64,000 bases of DNA from Gilliamella sp. Lep-s35 (lineage in GTDB: Bacteria; Pseudomonadota; Gammaproteobacteria; Enterobacterales; Orbaceae). The notes under the pieces were generated by a model. It saw only the letters and a program-made list of their open reading frames with translations. It searched no databases and was not told the DNA's origin. Shown here piece after piece: positions 1 to 8,748 of this stretch. The stretch lies in NCBI RefSeq assembly GCF_009795845.1, contig NZ_WTEX01000003.1, positions 1 through 64,000 of the forward strand. Reading direction: 5' to 3'. Position 1 is the first letter of the stretch, and each line of letters opens with the position of its first letter. The translations under genes were made by a program, and so were the position numbers.

Positions 1-3
1 CAT
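1..3 (-). CDS. start codon of a gene running off the left edge (nlpD position)
   Basis: An ATG reads on the minus strand at positions 3-1. It is preceded, 7 nt upstream, by a good Shine-Dalgarno sequence AAAAGGAA (minus strand, positions 18-11). No coding sequence is visible, so identity rests on synteny only: in enteric bacteria the gene after pcm is nlpD, then rpoS. Nothing further can be said. Confidence 0.4.
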
Positions 4-43
4 AGAAGAATTCCTTTTAATAATGGACTCTTCTCTATTAGAT

Positions 44-73
44 CAAAGAACTCGCCAAAAAGCGAGTTCTTTG
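44..73 (-). terminator. perfect 12-bp hairpin after pcm
   Basis: A 12-bp perfect inverted repeat (44-55 with 62-73) has a 6-base loop. It lies between the pcm stop and the next start codon on the minus strand. No T-run follows, so it may be an attenuator, an RNA-processing structure or a weak terminator rather than a strong intrinsic terminator. Confidence 0.5.
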
Positions 74-135
74 TCATCAATCTGAATAGAAAATAAAGCA
101 CTTATTTTCTATTTTTTATTTGAAATGAAAACTGG

Positions 136-774
136 TTATTCTATATCGCCTTTAACCAAAGGCACGAATATTACCTCGCCCATATTTTTAGCTACAAAGC
201 TATCGCCAACACGTTCAATTAGTTGCAAAACTTGTTTATTTTCGCCGACTGGAATCACTAATCGACCTTTATCGGCTAGCTGTTCTAATAGGCTTTGTGG
301 TACTTCTGATGCGGCGGCGGTAACAATAATGCCATCAAATGGTCCACGCTCAGGCCAACCTAACCAACCATCACCATGACGCGTTGCAATGTTATGAATA
401 TCAAGTTGCTTTAAACGGCGCTTGGTATTCCATTGTAGGCTTTTTATTCGTTCTACTGAACAGACATTTTCAACTAATTTAGCTAAAACAGCAGTTTGAT
501 ACCCTGACCCTGTGCCGATTTCAAGTACTTTGGAGTGAGGCTCTAATCTTAATAGCTCTGTCATTTTTGCCACAATATAAGGTTGAGAAATGGTCTGACC
601 ACTGCCAATTGGTAGTGGACGATTATCGTAAGCTTGGTGCGAAAGCGCTTCATCAACAAAATATTCCCGAGGAACACAGGCAATAGCATTTAAAACACGC
701 TCATCTTTTATACCTTGTTGATGCAAGAATTTAATTAGGGATTGCATTTTTAAACTTTGCATTGGGCTACTCAT
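136..774 (-). CDS. pcm: Protein-L-isoaspartate O-methyltransferase
   Basis: Cytosolic repair enzyme that methylates L-isoaspartyl residues of aged proteins with S-adenosylmethionine. At 212 residues it is of normal length. Visible motifs are the substrate-side [12 protein letters not shown] (about residues 58-69) and the SAM-binding loop [15 protein letters not shown] (about 83-97). Its start overlaps the truD stop by 8 bp, so the two are probably translationally coupled. In E. coli surE lies between truD and pcm; here it is missing and the two genes abut directly. Confidence 0.95.
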   Translation of the reverse strand: MSSPMQSLKMQSLIKFLHQQGIKDERVLNAIACVPREYFVDEALSHQAYDNRPLPIGSGQTISQPYIVAKMTELLRLEPHSKVLEIGTGSGYQTAVLAKLVENVCSVERIKSLQWNTKRRLKQLDIHNIATRHGDGWLGWPERGPFDGIIVTAAASEVPQSLLEQLADKGRLVIPVGENKQVLQLIERVGDSFVAKNMGEVIFVPLVKGDIE

Positions 775-1789
775 TTTCTATTATTAATTCACGAATCACA
801 CTTGTTGCATAGCAACCTGATGACAAATAAAAATCAAGCTCAAGAGTGCAGCAATCTAACCATTGCCAATTAAGCTGATGTGCTCGTAACAATATGGATC
901 GCCTTGCTGTTTCTACTCGCTCTTTTTTAAATAAATCATTAAATTCAGACCAAGCTTCTAAACATTTTTGCTCAAACTCTAGTGCTTTACACAAAGTACC
1001 GAGTGGGGAATCGCCTATCATAGGTGCTGTAATATTAAGTTCACCGCTATCTAAGCGCTGTTGTAACAGTGTTAATTCATCATCCTGTGCAACAAACCAA
1101 CTATTGCGCTGTGCTAATTGTAATATATCGCCATCAAGCACGGTTTGCTGTAAATTTTGTGCAATTCGTTGGCTAACAATATCATTAAAAATTGCACTTC
1201 GTGCTGCTGAAAGATAAAAACTGCGTTTTTTGCGATCTTTTACCGAAATTTCACCTTTAGCCCAACTTATGGCTTGAGTAATATTATTTCCATCACGACC
1301 AAAACGCTGTTCGCTAAAATAATTAGGTACGCCGTGTTGTTTGATTAATGCTAATTTAGATTCGATTTTAGGTTGGTTACTTAAATCTCTTAAAATAATT
1401 TTAAAATAATTTCCCTTTAAAGCACCAATTTTTAATTTTTTATTATGCCGAGTAACATTTACTATTTCACAACCTGCTAAATCAAATGCCGAAAACTCAG
1501 GTGTTTGCTGGCCAGGCATATGTAAGCTAAACCACTGCTGAGTTACAGCGTGACGATCTTTCAATCCTGCATAACTTACTAACTTTGGCGAAATACCGAC
1601 ACATTTGGCCAACTGTTCGGCCACAAATAAGGTATTACAATCACGTTTTTGCAAAAAAACTAAAACATGCTCACCGTCGCCAGTTAGTTCAAAACCAAGA
1701 TCTTCAGTAACGATAAAATCTTCGTATTGCTGTTTATATTGTCCTGTGGTGGTTGGTTTTCCGTATAAATAATTAAGTTGAGCTAACAC
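767..1789 (-). CDS. truD: tRNA pseudouridine(13) synthase TruD
   Basis: Converts U13 of tRNA-Glu to pseudouridine. The 340-residue length matches the family. The catalytic-aspartate motif [14 protein letters not shown] (about residue 80) is intact, and the TruD-specific [13 protein letters not shown] is present. The start is GTG, with an AGG-type ribosome site (TAGGTAATACAG) in front. It lies in the ispD-ispF-truD-pcm run, separated from ispF by 21 bp, and was probably co-transcribed with it. Confidence 0.95.
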   Translation of the reverse strand: MLAQLNYLYGKPTTTGQYKQQYEDFIVTEDLGFELTGDGEHVLVFLQKRDCNTLFVAEQLAKCVGISPKLVSYAGLKDRHAVTQQWFSLHMPGQQTPEFSAFDLAGCEIVNVTRHNKKLKIGALKGNYFKIILRDLSNQPKIESKLALIKQHGVPNYFSEQRFGRDGNNITQAISWAKGEISVKDRKKRSFYLSAARSAIFNDIVSQRIAQNLQQTVLDGDILQLAQRNSWFVAQDDELTLLQQRLDSGELNITAPMIGDSPLGTLCKALEFEQKCLEAWSEFNDLFKKERVETARRSILLRAHQLNWQWLDCCTLELDFYLSSGCYATSVIRELIIENE

Positions 1790-1810
1790 CTGTATTACCT
1801 ATTTTCAAAT

Positions 1811-2296
1811 TTAATCTATTTGGGGCTTTTTGGTTAATAGCACGACGGCTTGACAAGCAATACCTTCTTTACGGCCTGTAAAACCTAATTGTTCAGTTGT
1901 TGTTGCTTTAACACTAATTTGATCAAAATGAACCTTTAGATCTTCAGCAATATTTACTCTCATCTGATCAACATGTGGCCGCATTTTTGGTTCTTGTGCA
2001 ATAATTGTGGTATCTAAATTTACTAACTCATAGCCTTTTTTTTGAACAAGGGCATACACTTCTTTCAATAATATTCGACTATCGATGCCTTTATATTTTG
2101 GATCTGTATCAGGAAATAGCTTACCAATATCACCTAATGCTAACGCGCCAATCAACGCATCGGTAATGGCATGTAATACAACATCACCATCAGAATGAGC
2201 AACGAGACCATATTGATAAGGAATTTTTACGCCAGCAAGGGTTATTGGGCCCTCGCCACCAAATTTATGCACATCAAAACCTTGTCCTATTCTCAT
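1811..2296 (-). CDS. ispF: 2-C-methyl-D-erythritol 2,4-cyclodiphosphate synthase
   Basis: Fifth step of the MEP isoprenoid pathway: cyclises CDP-ME 2-phosphate to MEcPP with loss of CMP. Its 161 residues are typical. Zinc ligands are visible in GFDVHKFG (Asp8, His10) and [11 protein letters not shown] (about 34-44). The C-terminal [19 protein letters not shown] motif is complete. Only 4 bp separate it from ispD, consistent with an ispDF operon. The fused IspDF form of some proteobacteria is not seen here. Confidence 0.96.
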   Translation of the reverse strand: MRIGQGFDVHKFGGEGPITLAGVKIPYQYGLVAHSDGDVVLHAITDALIGALALGDIGKLFPDTDPKYKGIDSRILLKEVYALVQKKGYELVNLDTTIIAQEPKMRPHVDQMRVNIAEDLKVHFDQISVKATTTEQLGFTGRKEGIACQAVVLLTKKPQID

Positions 2297-2300
2297 ACTT

Positions 2301-3014
2301 TTACCTATTTGGAGTTTGCTTAGTTAAATAAAAAGTTGCTAAGGCTAAATCTTCAGGGCGAGTTATTTTTATATTATCTCGACGACACTCAACCAATAAA
2401 GGATGGCCACCACAATACTCAACGGCTGAAGCTTCATCAGTAATGGCAATACGGTCATTTAAAGCGTGTTGCAAACATGTTTTTAGTTCGCCTGCATTAA
2501 ATAGTTGTGGCGTTGCCGCTCCCCATAAATAAGTTCGGTCTTGAGAATAATCAATAACTGTATCATTATCTTGATAAGCACGCTTAACCGTATCACTAAT
2601 ACGAGTAGCTAATATGCCACCTTGCTTTTTATTTGTTACCGTTTCAATCAGGCGCGTAATATCATCATGATCAACACAAGGCCTTGCTGCATCATGAACT
2701 AACGCCCACTGTTTATTATTTAATAACTGTAATCCTGCTAAGACAGAATCAGCTCGAGTTTCACCACCTAATGTAATTTTAATTTTATCATGCAAAGCGA
2801 TCGAAAGGGTGTTAAATAGATGATCTTCAGGACTGATTACAACAATAACCTGAGTAATTTGAGGATGTGTTAATAATTTATGTAACGTATGTTCTAAAAT
2901 CGTCTTTGAACCGATTTTTAGGTATTGTTTGGGAATTTGACTATTCATACGGCTACCAATTCCTGCTGCCGGCACAATAGCAATAATATTATTAAGGTTA
3001 TTTACGTTATGCAT
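2301..3014 (-). CDS. ispD: 2-C-methyl-D-erythritol 4-phosphate cytidylyltransferase
   Basis: Third MEP-pathway step: transfers CMP from CTP to MEP. The 237-residue protein has the nucleotide-binding signature [19 protein letters not shown] near the N-terminus and the VHDAARPCV and TRPEDLALA motifs of the family. Its ATG shares one base with the ftsB stop (TAATG), so translation is probably coupled. Confidence 0.96.
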   Translation of the reverse strand: MHNVNNLNNIIAIVPAAGIGSRMNSQIPKQYLKIGSKTILEHTLHKLLTHPQITQVIVVISPEDHLFNTLSIALHDKIKITLGGETRADSVLAGLQLLNNKQWALVHDAARPCVDHDDITRLIETVTNKKQGGILATRISDTVKRAYQDNDTVIDYSQDRTYLWGAATPQLFNAGELKTCLQHALNDRIAITDEASAVEYCGGHPLLVECRRDNIKITRPEDLALATFYLTKQTPNR

Positions 3015-3310
3015 TATTGTTTTTTTGTATCCGAATCAATAATAATTCGATAGAAAGATTCATTAGCTTTAACCATCCCTAGATGACTGCGTGCACGCTC
3101 TTCTATTGCTTCATAACCGCGTTGTAAATCGTTAATTTCAGCAAACATTTGCTCATTACGAGCCTTTAATTTTTCATTATCAGCACGCAAATTGACTAAC
3201 ATTTCGACATTATCTCGATAATCGTACACGTTATTTTTGCCATACCATAAACAATATTGTAGATAACCAAGCACAAGCAGTAATAATAGAGGAAGCTTCC
3301 ATCTTGTCAT
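3014..3310 (-). CDS. ftsB: Cell division protein FtsB
   Basis: Bitopic inner-membrane protein of the FtsQLB divisome complex. At 98 residues it shows a short cytoplasmic N-terminus, one transmembrane helix (about 5-23, LPLLLLLVLGYLQYCLWYG) and a periplasmic coiled coil (about 32-70) rich in Leu, Asn and Glu. Position directly upstream of ispD matches the conserved gammaproteobacterial order. Confidence 0.92.
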   Translation of the reverse strand: MTRWKLPLLLLLVLGYLQYCLWYGKNNVYDYRDNVEMLVNLRADNEKLKARNEQMFAEINDLQRGYEAIEERARSHLGMVKANESFYRIIIDSDTKKQ

Positions 3311-3331
3311 TAGTTTAATATTATCCTTTAT

Positions 3332-3649
3332 CTATATACATTTAACGGGTTTTGGCAAACCAGCAAGTTTAGTTGCTTGTTTAGCAGGACCGTCTGGAAA
3401 CAACTTATACAAATAACGACTATTGCCCTTTTCTATACCAAATTTCTTTTCCATCGCTTTGACTAACGCACGTATCGCTGGCGAGGTTTTATATTCTAAG
3501 TAAAAATCACGAACAAATAAGATAACTTCCCAATGAGCATCGGTTAAATCAATGCCTTCTTTGGAGGCCAATTCAGGAACCAACTCAACCGTCCAATCCT
3601 GCCAATTTTTTAAATAACCTTTATCGTCGGTTTCTATCTGTTCTAACAT
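3332..3649 (-). CDS. tusE: Sulfurtransferase TusE (DsrC family)
   Basis: Last carrier in the TusABCDE sulfur relay that supplies MnmA for 2-thiolation of tRNA wobble uridines. It has 105 residues. The diagnostic DsrC/TusE C-terminus GLPKPVKCI places the conserved cysteine second from the end. The [18 protein letters not shown] segment is also typical. It stands alone with its own promoter rather than next to other tus genes. Confidence 0.93.
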   Translation of the reverse strand: MLEQIETDDKGYLKNWQDWTVELVPELASKEGIDLTDAHWEVILFVRDFYLEYKTSPAIRALVKAMEKKFGIEKGNSRYLYKLFPDGPAKQATKLAGLPKPVKCI

Positions 3650-3681
3650 TTTTTAAAGTACATTTATTTAATTTGCGTTGT

Positions 3682-3687
3682 ATTATA
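3682..3687 (-). promoter_or_regulatory. -10 box of the tusE promoter
   Basis: A perfect TATAAT reads on the minus strand about 33 bp upstream of the tusE ATG. No convincing -35 hexamer lies at 16-18 bp; TGTTGG at about 16 bp is the nearest. Confidence 0.5.
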
Positions 3688-3800
3688 CTCAATTAATCAA
3701 AAACCAACACTAATTTTGATAACTAATGCACCATCAATTATTTGCCTTTATAAAATTTGATGAAATTTAAAGCAAACGATAAAAAATCTTAAAATAACTA

Positions 3801-3829
3801 TTTACAAATAAGCAAGTCTCCTTTAATAT
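3801..3829 (+). promoter_or_regulatory. Promoter of tRNA-Ser(UGA)
   Basis: -35 TTTACA (3801-3806), a 17-bp spacer and -10 TAATAT (3824-3829) precede the tRNA by 13 bp. This is a sigma70-like arrangement suited to a short 5' leader. Confidence 0.6.
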
Positions 3830-3842
3830 TCACAGTCATTGC

Positions 3843-3930
3843 GGAAGTGTGGCTGAGCGGTTGAAAGCACCGGTCTTGAAAACCGGCGAGGGGCGACCCT
3901 CCCAGAGTTCGAATCTCTGCGCTTCCGCCA
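3843..3930 (+). tRNA. serT: tRNA-Ser(UGA), CCA encoded
   Basis: Class II tRNA of 88 nt including CCA. The acceptor stem is GGAAGTG/CGCTTCC with one G-U pair, followed by discriminator G and CCA. The anticodon stem CCGGT/ACCGG encloses loop CTTGAAA, giving anticodon TGA at 3877-3879. A long variable arm (GGGGCGACCCTC region) and T-loop GTTCGAATC are present. It reads UCA/UCG codons. Confidence 0.96.
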
Positions 3931-4369
3931 TCTAATTCTTATGGTAAATTCCACAATACTCCCAAAAAGTCCATTTCGAGCTTTGACAGCAGGGGGTAAG
4001 TGGATTTTTTTTGCTTTCAATTTTATTATTAATTCTATACTCATCCAAAGTAATCCAAGACAATTCACGCTTAAAACGTCAACTAAAAAATACTCGAGCA
4101 GTTTTGTATTTTTCATTAGATACGATGCTCTCGTTTTGCATAATTCAATACATTAAAAAATGTTGGGAGATTATTCATAGCAAGGTTAATTGAAAAACTG
4201 ACAACATTATCTGTGAAAAAATAAACACAGCAGGTGATTATAGTGATGGCGGCGAACTTTGGCTTCGCGTTAGGGATTCTCGGTTTAAATCTTGGCTGTT
4301 TCGCTTTAGCTTTGAAAAAAGCGTGGTGGTCCAAACTAAATCTGATAGACACGTATTACTTATCGGCAT
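3931..4369. other. 439-bp gap between tRNA-Ser and the transposase remnant
   Basis: No supported gene. Short open frames on both strands have no ribosome sites or recognisable motifs, and one only mirrors the tRNA. The stretch is probably insertion-site debris left beside the tRNA gene together with the truncated IS element. Confidence 0.5.
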
Positions 4370-4834
4370 TTATTTTAACAAAATGTGTGTCTGATGAGAA
4401 AAATAATGCTCCAATTGATTTTCAGTAAGCACACATCCTTCTTGTGCCACTTTGGTTTCTAGCGCAATTAGGCGTTTTTTAAAACTTTCTAAATCGTGAC
4501 GTAGCCAAATAGAGCGTACACCACTCCCTGACACCATGATGCCTTCTTGGCGGAGTTGATTGGCAACTCGATGTTGCCCATAAGCTGGATATTCATAGGC
4601 CATATTGACAACGGCTTGTTCTATATGTGGCTCTACCCGATTTTTTTCGATAGGCTTTTTGCGACTGATTTCTTGAAGCGCAAGCTCACCCCCTTGCTCA
4701 TACAGTTTTTTAAAGCGATAATAGCTATCTCGACTGTATCCCATGACTTTGCAAGCTTGTTGAACGTTACCGAGTTGCTTAGCTAATTCTAAAAGTCCTA
4801 ATTTAGGTTTAATGATTTTGGCAGTTTGATTCAT
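4370..4834 (-). pseudogene. IS481-like transposase, N-terminal fragment
   Basis: The 154-residue fragment carries the N-terminal helix-turn-helix part of the IS481-type transposases (about residues 12-42, [20 protein letters not shown]) and the following winged region ([20 protein letters not shown]). The downstream DDE integrase core (about 200 residues) is absent. After about residue 137 the reading frame runs into unrelated sequence and stops. GGAGA lies upstream of the ATG. The element cannot transpose on its own. Its other end is not recognisable in the window. Confidence 0.75.
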
Positions 4835-4995
4835 TTCTGACTCTCCTTTTGTGTTATAAAATAACGCAAATGTCAGATTGAGTGAAGACTATTGCGCTTT
4901 TTTTATATAAATTTTTTATAACTTCAAAAAAAGATTGAAATCACACGCGGATTAGGTAAGGATAATTGGCAGTGATGTTTTTTTACCACATTATG

Positions 4996-5012
4996 TACAC
5001 AAACATTGTGTA
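4996..5012. promoter_or_regulatory. 17-bp palindrome upstream of glyA, candidate operator
   Basis: TACACAAACATTGTGTA is a perfect dyad with 7-bp arms and a 3-bp centre, 43 bp before the glyA ATG. PurR and MetR regulate glyA in E. coli, but the odd spacing does not match the 16-bp PurR operator, so the regulator is unknown. Confidence 0.4.
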
Positions 5013-5055
5013 ACAATAACTTAAGGGTTGATGCAATAAATAATAAGGAGTCAAG

Positions 5056-6312
5056 ATGTTTAGTAAAGATATGGCTATTGCCGAGTACGATAAGGAACTT
5101 TGGGATGCGATAAAAGGTGAAGAGCAGCGTCAAGAAGATCATCTTGAATTGATCGCATCAGAAAATTACACCAGTCCACGCGTAATGCAAGCACAAGGTT
5201 CACAATTAACCAATAAATATGCCGAAGGTTATCCTGGTAAGCGTTATTATGGTGGTTGTGAATATGTTGATATTGTTGAAAAATTAGCAATTGAAAGGGC
5301 TAAGGCTCTATTTGGTGCTGATTATGCTAATGTGCAACCGCATTCAGGTTCACAAGCTAATTTTGCCGTATATATGGCGCTTTTAAATACAGGCGATACG
5401 GTTTTAGGTATGAATTTGTCTGAAGGTGGGCATTTAACGCACGGTTCGCCCGTTAGCTTTTCGGGCAAACTTTATCATATTGTGGATTATGGGGTTGATG
5501 ATTTCGGGCGTATTGATTATGACAAGTTGGCTAAAACCGCCCAAGAATCTAAACCAAAAATGATTATTGGTGGGTTTTCGGCTTATTCTGGGGTAGTGGA
5601 TTGGCAACGTATGCGTGAAATTGCCGATAGTGTGGGCGCTTATTTGTTTGTGGATATGGCGCATGTGGCAGGATTAGTTGCGGCAGGGGTTTATCCTAAT
5701 CCCGTTCCTTATGCACATGTGGTAACAACAACAACGCATAAAACTCTTGGGGGGCCTCGTGGTGGTTTGATTTTGGCTAAAGGTGGCAGTGACGAGTTAT
5801 ATAAAAAGTTAAATTCTGCTGTCTTTCCTGGTGCACAAGGTGGGCCTTTAATGCATGTGATAGCAGCCAAAGCCGTTGCGTTAAAAGAGGCGATGGAGCC
5901 TGAGTATAAAATTTATCAACAACAAGTGGTGAAAAACGCTAAAGCTATGGTCGAGGTGATTTTACAACGTGGCTATAAAGTAGTTTCTGGCGAAACACAA
6001 AACCATCTGTTTTTAATTGATTTAGTCGATAAAAATATCACAGGTAAAGAAGCTGATGCGGCTTTAGGTAGTGCTAATATTACCGTTAATAAAAATAGTG
6101 TACCAAAAGATCCACAAAGTCCATTTGTAACATCAGGTGTGCGCATTGGTACGCCGGCTATTACTCGCCGAGGCTTTAAAGAAACCGAATCGCGAGATTT
6201 AGCTAATTGGATTTGTGATGTGTTAGATAATATCGATGACGAGCAAAACATCCAAGCAGTAAAAGAAAAGGTATTAGCTATTTGCCGACGTTTGCCAGTA
6301 TATCAACATTGA
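5056..6312 (+). CDS. glyA: Serine hydroxymethyltransferase
   Basis: PLP enzyme that interconverts serine and glycine while charging tetrahydrofolate with a one-carbon unit. At 418 residues it is full length. Visible are [19 protein letters not shown], the PLP-side HSGSQAN, and the active-site lysine motif [14 protein letters not shown] (Lys about residue 230). AAGGAG lies 7 nt before the ATG. The gene is monocistronic, with a strong hairpin right after the stop. Confidence 0.97.
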   Translation: MFSKDMAIAEYDKELWDAIKGEEQRQEDHLELIASENYTSPRVMQAQGSQLTNKYAEGYPGKRYYGGCEYVDIVEKLAIERAKALFGADYANVQPHSGSQANFAVYMALLNTGDTVLGMNLSEGGHLTHGSPVSFSGKLYHIVDYGVDDFGRIDYDKLAKTAQESKPKMIIGGFSAYSGVVDWQRMREIADSVGAYLFVDMAHVAGLVAAGVYPNPVPYAHVVTTTTHKTLGGPRGGLILAKGGSDELYKKLNSAVFPGAQGGPLMHVIAAKAVALKEAMEPEYKIYQQQVVKNAKAMVEVILQRGYKVVSGETQNHLFLIDLVDKNITGKEADAALGSANITVNKNSVPKDPQSPFVTSGVRIGTPAITRRGFKETESRDLANWICDVLDNIDDEQNIQAVKEKVLAICRRLPVYQH

Positions 6313-6322
6313 TTGTTGCTTA

Positions 6323-6360
6323 ATTTCGCCGACAGCCGGTAATTGTCGGCGAAATGTTTT
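6323..6360. terminator. Intrinsic terminator after glyA
   Basis: A 12-bp GC-containing stem (6323-6334 with 6344-6355), 9-base loop, then GTTTTT on the plus strand. It ends glyA and may also serve the convergent gene whose stop is at 6363. Confidence 0.85.
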
Positions 6361-6362
6361 TC

Positions 6363-8549
6363 TTAGTTGGTTTTATTGTCAATATTGGCGTTTGTTTCAG
6401 TTTTATGCGGTATCTGTTCTTGTTTATGTGCCTCAATATAATGATCAAGGTAACCTTCATGCCATAACCAGCCCCCTGTAGCCCCAATACCTAGCAAAAT
6501 AGCTAACCAAAAAATAATAGCGAGTTTGTGGTGACGCTGTTTCATTGGGTCATGCAAATTGCGTTTTGCATTGGTTGGGAGCTGTGCTTTGCTAGTGAGT
6601 AAGCCTCCTAGCAGTAAGTTGATTTTAACTTGTCCATTAATTGCCCAACCTGATGCTTCTAGTAATGGTCCAAGCGTTCTTCGACGTAATTTTAACCATG
6701 CCAAAATAACAGAAGGACCAGAAATTATCAGAAATAACCCAATAAAAACCAAAGGTACTTGCCACCAAGCCAATGCAAAAATGGCTTGAAAAATTGTGGC
6801 TAATGCTGTACCGATTGCACCAATTGCTAATCCAATTGCGGCAAAAATACCCATACTTTTGCCAATATCAAATTTGTTATTTGGGTTTTGTAGTGCTTGT
6901 TCACTTGATTTTTCAATGTTGGCATCTTTATTGCTTGCCCATTTGTTTATTTGTTCAGTAATTACGCGGCCCATTCGTTGATAAGGTGCACAAATTGCTT
7001 GTTGTATACTAATGGGTTTAGTAATAATTTTGACCACATTGGCATCCCAATCATTGCCTTTGTTGTCTATAAATACACCATTACGTCCTTCAATCAATAA
7101 GTCACCTTGCCCTGCTGTTATTGCTGCAGCAATAATCTGTTTTTGCCCGTTTCTTGTGCATTCACAATAAAGTAAGCAGAGCTCAGAATAGTTTGCCATT
7201 GCTGCGTGTTTGGCAATATTATCAACAGCAACACAAAGCGTAGCACAACGCCCATCTATATAGAGCTTTCCTAGCTGAAAGGCGGCTCGTGTTTTTAACG
7301 AAAAGAAGTCCGCAAAAGAGACAAAGTTAACCAGTAAGCGGTAAAGGTGTTTGTGAAATAGAACTAACTTTTCTAATACGATTATATCTGATGCAGATAT
7401 CGGTGTTTTATTGTCTTGTTCAACCATTTGTTTAAATTGGTCAAGTAAGTTACTGTTGGCCAAATAAGCGATGGTACTATTGGGAATGTCTTCTATACTA
7501 GCAGATGGTTTTGTTGCAACAGTTAATTGCGCTATTTCGGGTTTGGCGCTGATTAGTGTGGCATAAGTTTTTAAATTTTGTTGAATATCTTGCCACTCTT
7601 GTTGGGTTAGTTGCTCGGGATTGGATAGCGATGATTCTACTAATGTTTTGAAGCGGCTAATTTTTGCTTTCCAAAGCGGGTTAAGCCCATTGACAAGATC
7701 AAGGGTATTGGTGTTGCCAATTTTTGATAAAGGTAATTCAGCTAAATCTTTGTCAGATAGTAGCCCATTTTGGGTAGGTACAATGAATTTTTCATCAACA
7801 TTAAGCGAGGTTTGTGCTTGTGGTGCATATTGTGCAAGTTCAACACGTAAAAAATAATCATCAATTTTAGGTTTGAGTTGTCCAATTAATTTCCAAATTT
7901 CGGCACTATTTTCCTTAAATGGGGTTGGGGTATTGCTGATTTGCGTTTGCCACTGTAGCCATGTTTTTAGGTTATCGACAAAGGTGGTGGCAATGTTTAG
8001 ATCAATGCCATCTTGCCCGCTCATATCTTTTTGCGCACCAGTGGTTTTGATAGCGGTTTGGATAAAGGTTTGCATGTCTGCTGATAATTCACTTGATGCA
8101 GGGAAGATTAAATCGCCGTTATAAAGTTTGTTTGCATTGCTTTTTATTGATTGTTTAATATCATCTTGCGTTAAGTAATTTACGTCGTTTTTATTTAAGC
8201 TAGCTAAAATGCTGTGAGCAGTGATTGATAGTTTTTTCCCTTGTGGGGTCGAAGTGTTAATTTCGGATAAAGGCAGGGTTTCACTTGACTGTAAAATACT
8301 ATCAAACGAGGTTATTTTGTCTTGTGTCCAACTAATAGCATCGAGAATATCAGGAATACGAATACGTCCGTCTTTGTCTGTATCAAGTAAGGCTAAAGTC
8401 CGCTCATCAAAATCAAGCCCTGTAGTTGGGCAACTTAAAGCTACCCATAATTTAGGGTCTAAATCAGGTAAATTGATAATGTCATTGGCGTTTTTAAATA
8501 CAACTTGATCAAGCCCACCGACACGCTGAAATGTCCATATGTGACTCAT
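6363..8549 (-). CDS. Large membrane protein with EF-hand-like loop, unknown function
   Basis: No family recognised with confidence. The 728-residue protein begins MSHIWTFQRVGG; this ATG has AGGATAATT in front of it, so it is preferred over an ATG four codons upstream (8561) that overlaps that ribosome site. Near residue 52 is an EF-hand-like calcium loop LLDTDKDGRIRI. The middle 450 residues look soluble and alpha-helical. Toward the C-terminus are two hydrophobic stretches forming a helical pair (about 565-620), then a further transmembrane helix (about 675-695, AIIFWLAILLGIGATGGWLW) and a charged tail. There is no signal peptide, so the bulk is probably cytoplasmic. It stands alone between glyA and uup. 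Confidence 0.75.
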   Translation of the reverse strand: MSHIWTFQRVGGLDQVVFKNANDIINLPDLDPKLWVALSCPTTGLDFDERTLALLDTDKDGRIRIPDILDAISWTQDKITSFDSILQSSETLPLSEINTSTPQGKKLSITAHSILASLNKNDVNYLTQDDIKQSIKSNANKLYNGDLIFPASSELSADMQTFIQTAIKTTGAQKDMSGQDGIDLNIATTFVDNLKTWLQWQTQISNTPTPFKENSAEIWKLIGQLKPKIDDYFLRVELAQYAPQAQTSLNVDEKFIVPTQNGLLSDKDLAELPLSKIGNTNTLDLVNGLNPLWKAKISRFKTLVESSLSNPEQLTQQEWQDIQQNLKTYATLISAKPEIAQLTVATKPSASIEDIPNSTIAYLANSNLLDQFKQMVEQDNKTPISASDIIVLEKLVLFHKHLYRLLVNFVSFADFFSLKTRAAFQLGKLYIDGRCATLCVAVDNIAKHAAMANYSELCLLYCECTRNGQKQIIAAAITAGQGDLLIEGRNGVFIDNKGNDWDANVVKIITKPISIQQAICAPYQRMGRVITEQINKWASNKDANIEKSSEQALQNPNNKFDIGKSMGIFAAIGLAIGAIGTALATIFQAIFALAWWQVPLVFIGLFLIISGPSVILAWLKLRRRTLGPLLEASGWAINGQVKINLLLGGLLTSKAQLPTNAKRNLHDPMKQRHHKLAIIFWLAILLGIGATGGWLWHEGYLDHYIEAHKQEQIPHKTETNANIDNKTN

Positions 8550-8748
8550 AATTATCCTCATATTAAAATCTAAATAATATTTTGCTAGCTAATATAAACA
8601 GTTTTTGTTTTTTTTAATAGGTCACAATGGTGATTTCTAATATTTGTGATACCTATTAGATTAACTTTGCTATTTGACTTAGTTGTCTTAGGCAACTTTA
8701 TGATAGAATAGTGTTTTATTATTTAATATCCAAATAAAAACCAATAAT

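Noticed and set aside
4116-4352. 78-residue minus-strand open frame and its plus-strand partner
   Set aside because: No ribosome site, no motifs, both strands equally open; judged chance frames near the IS remnant.
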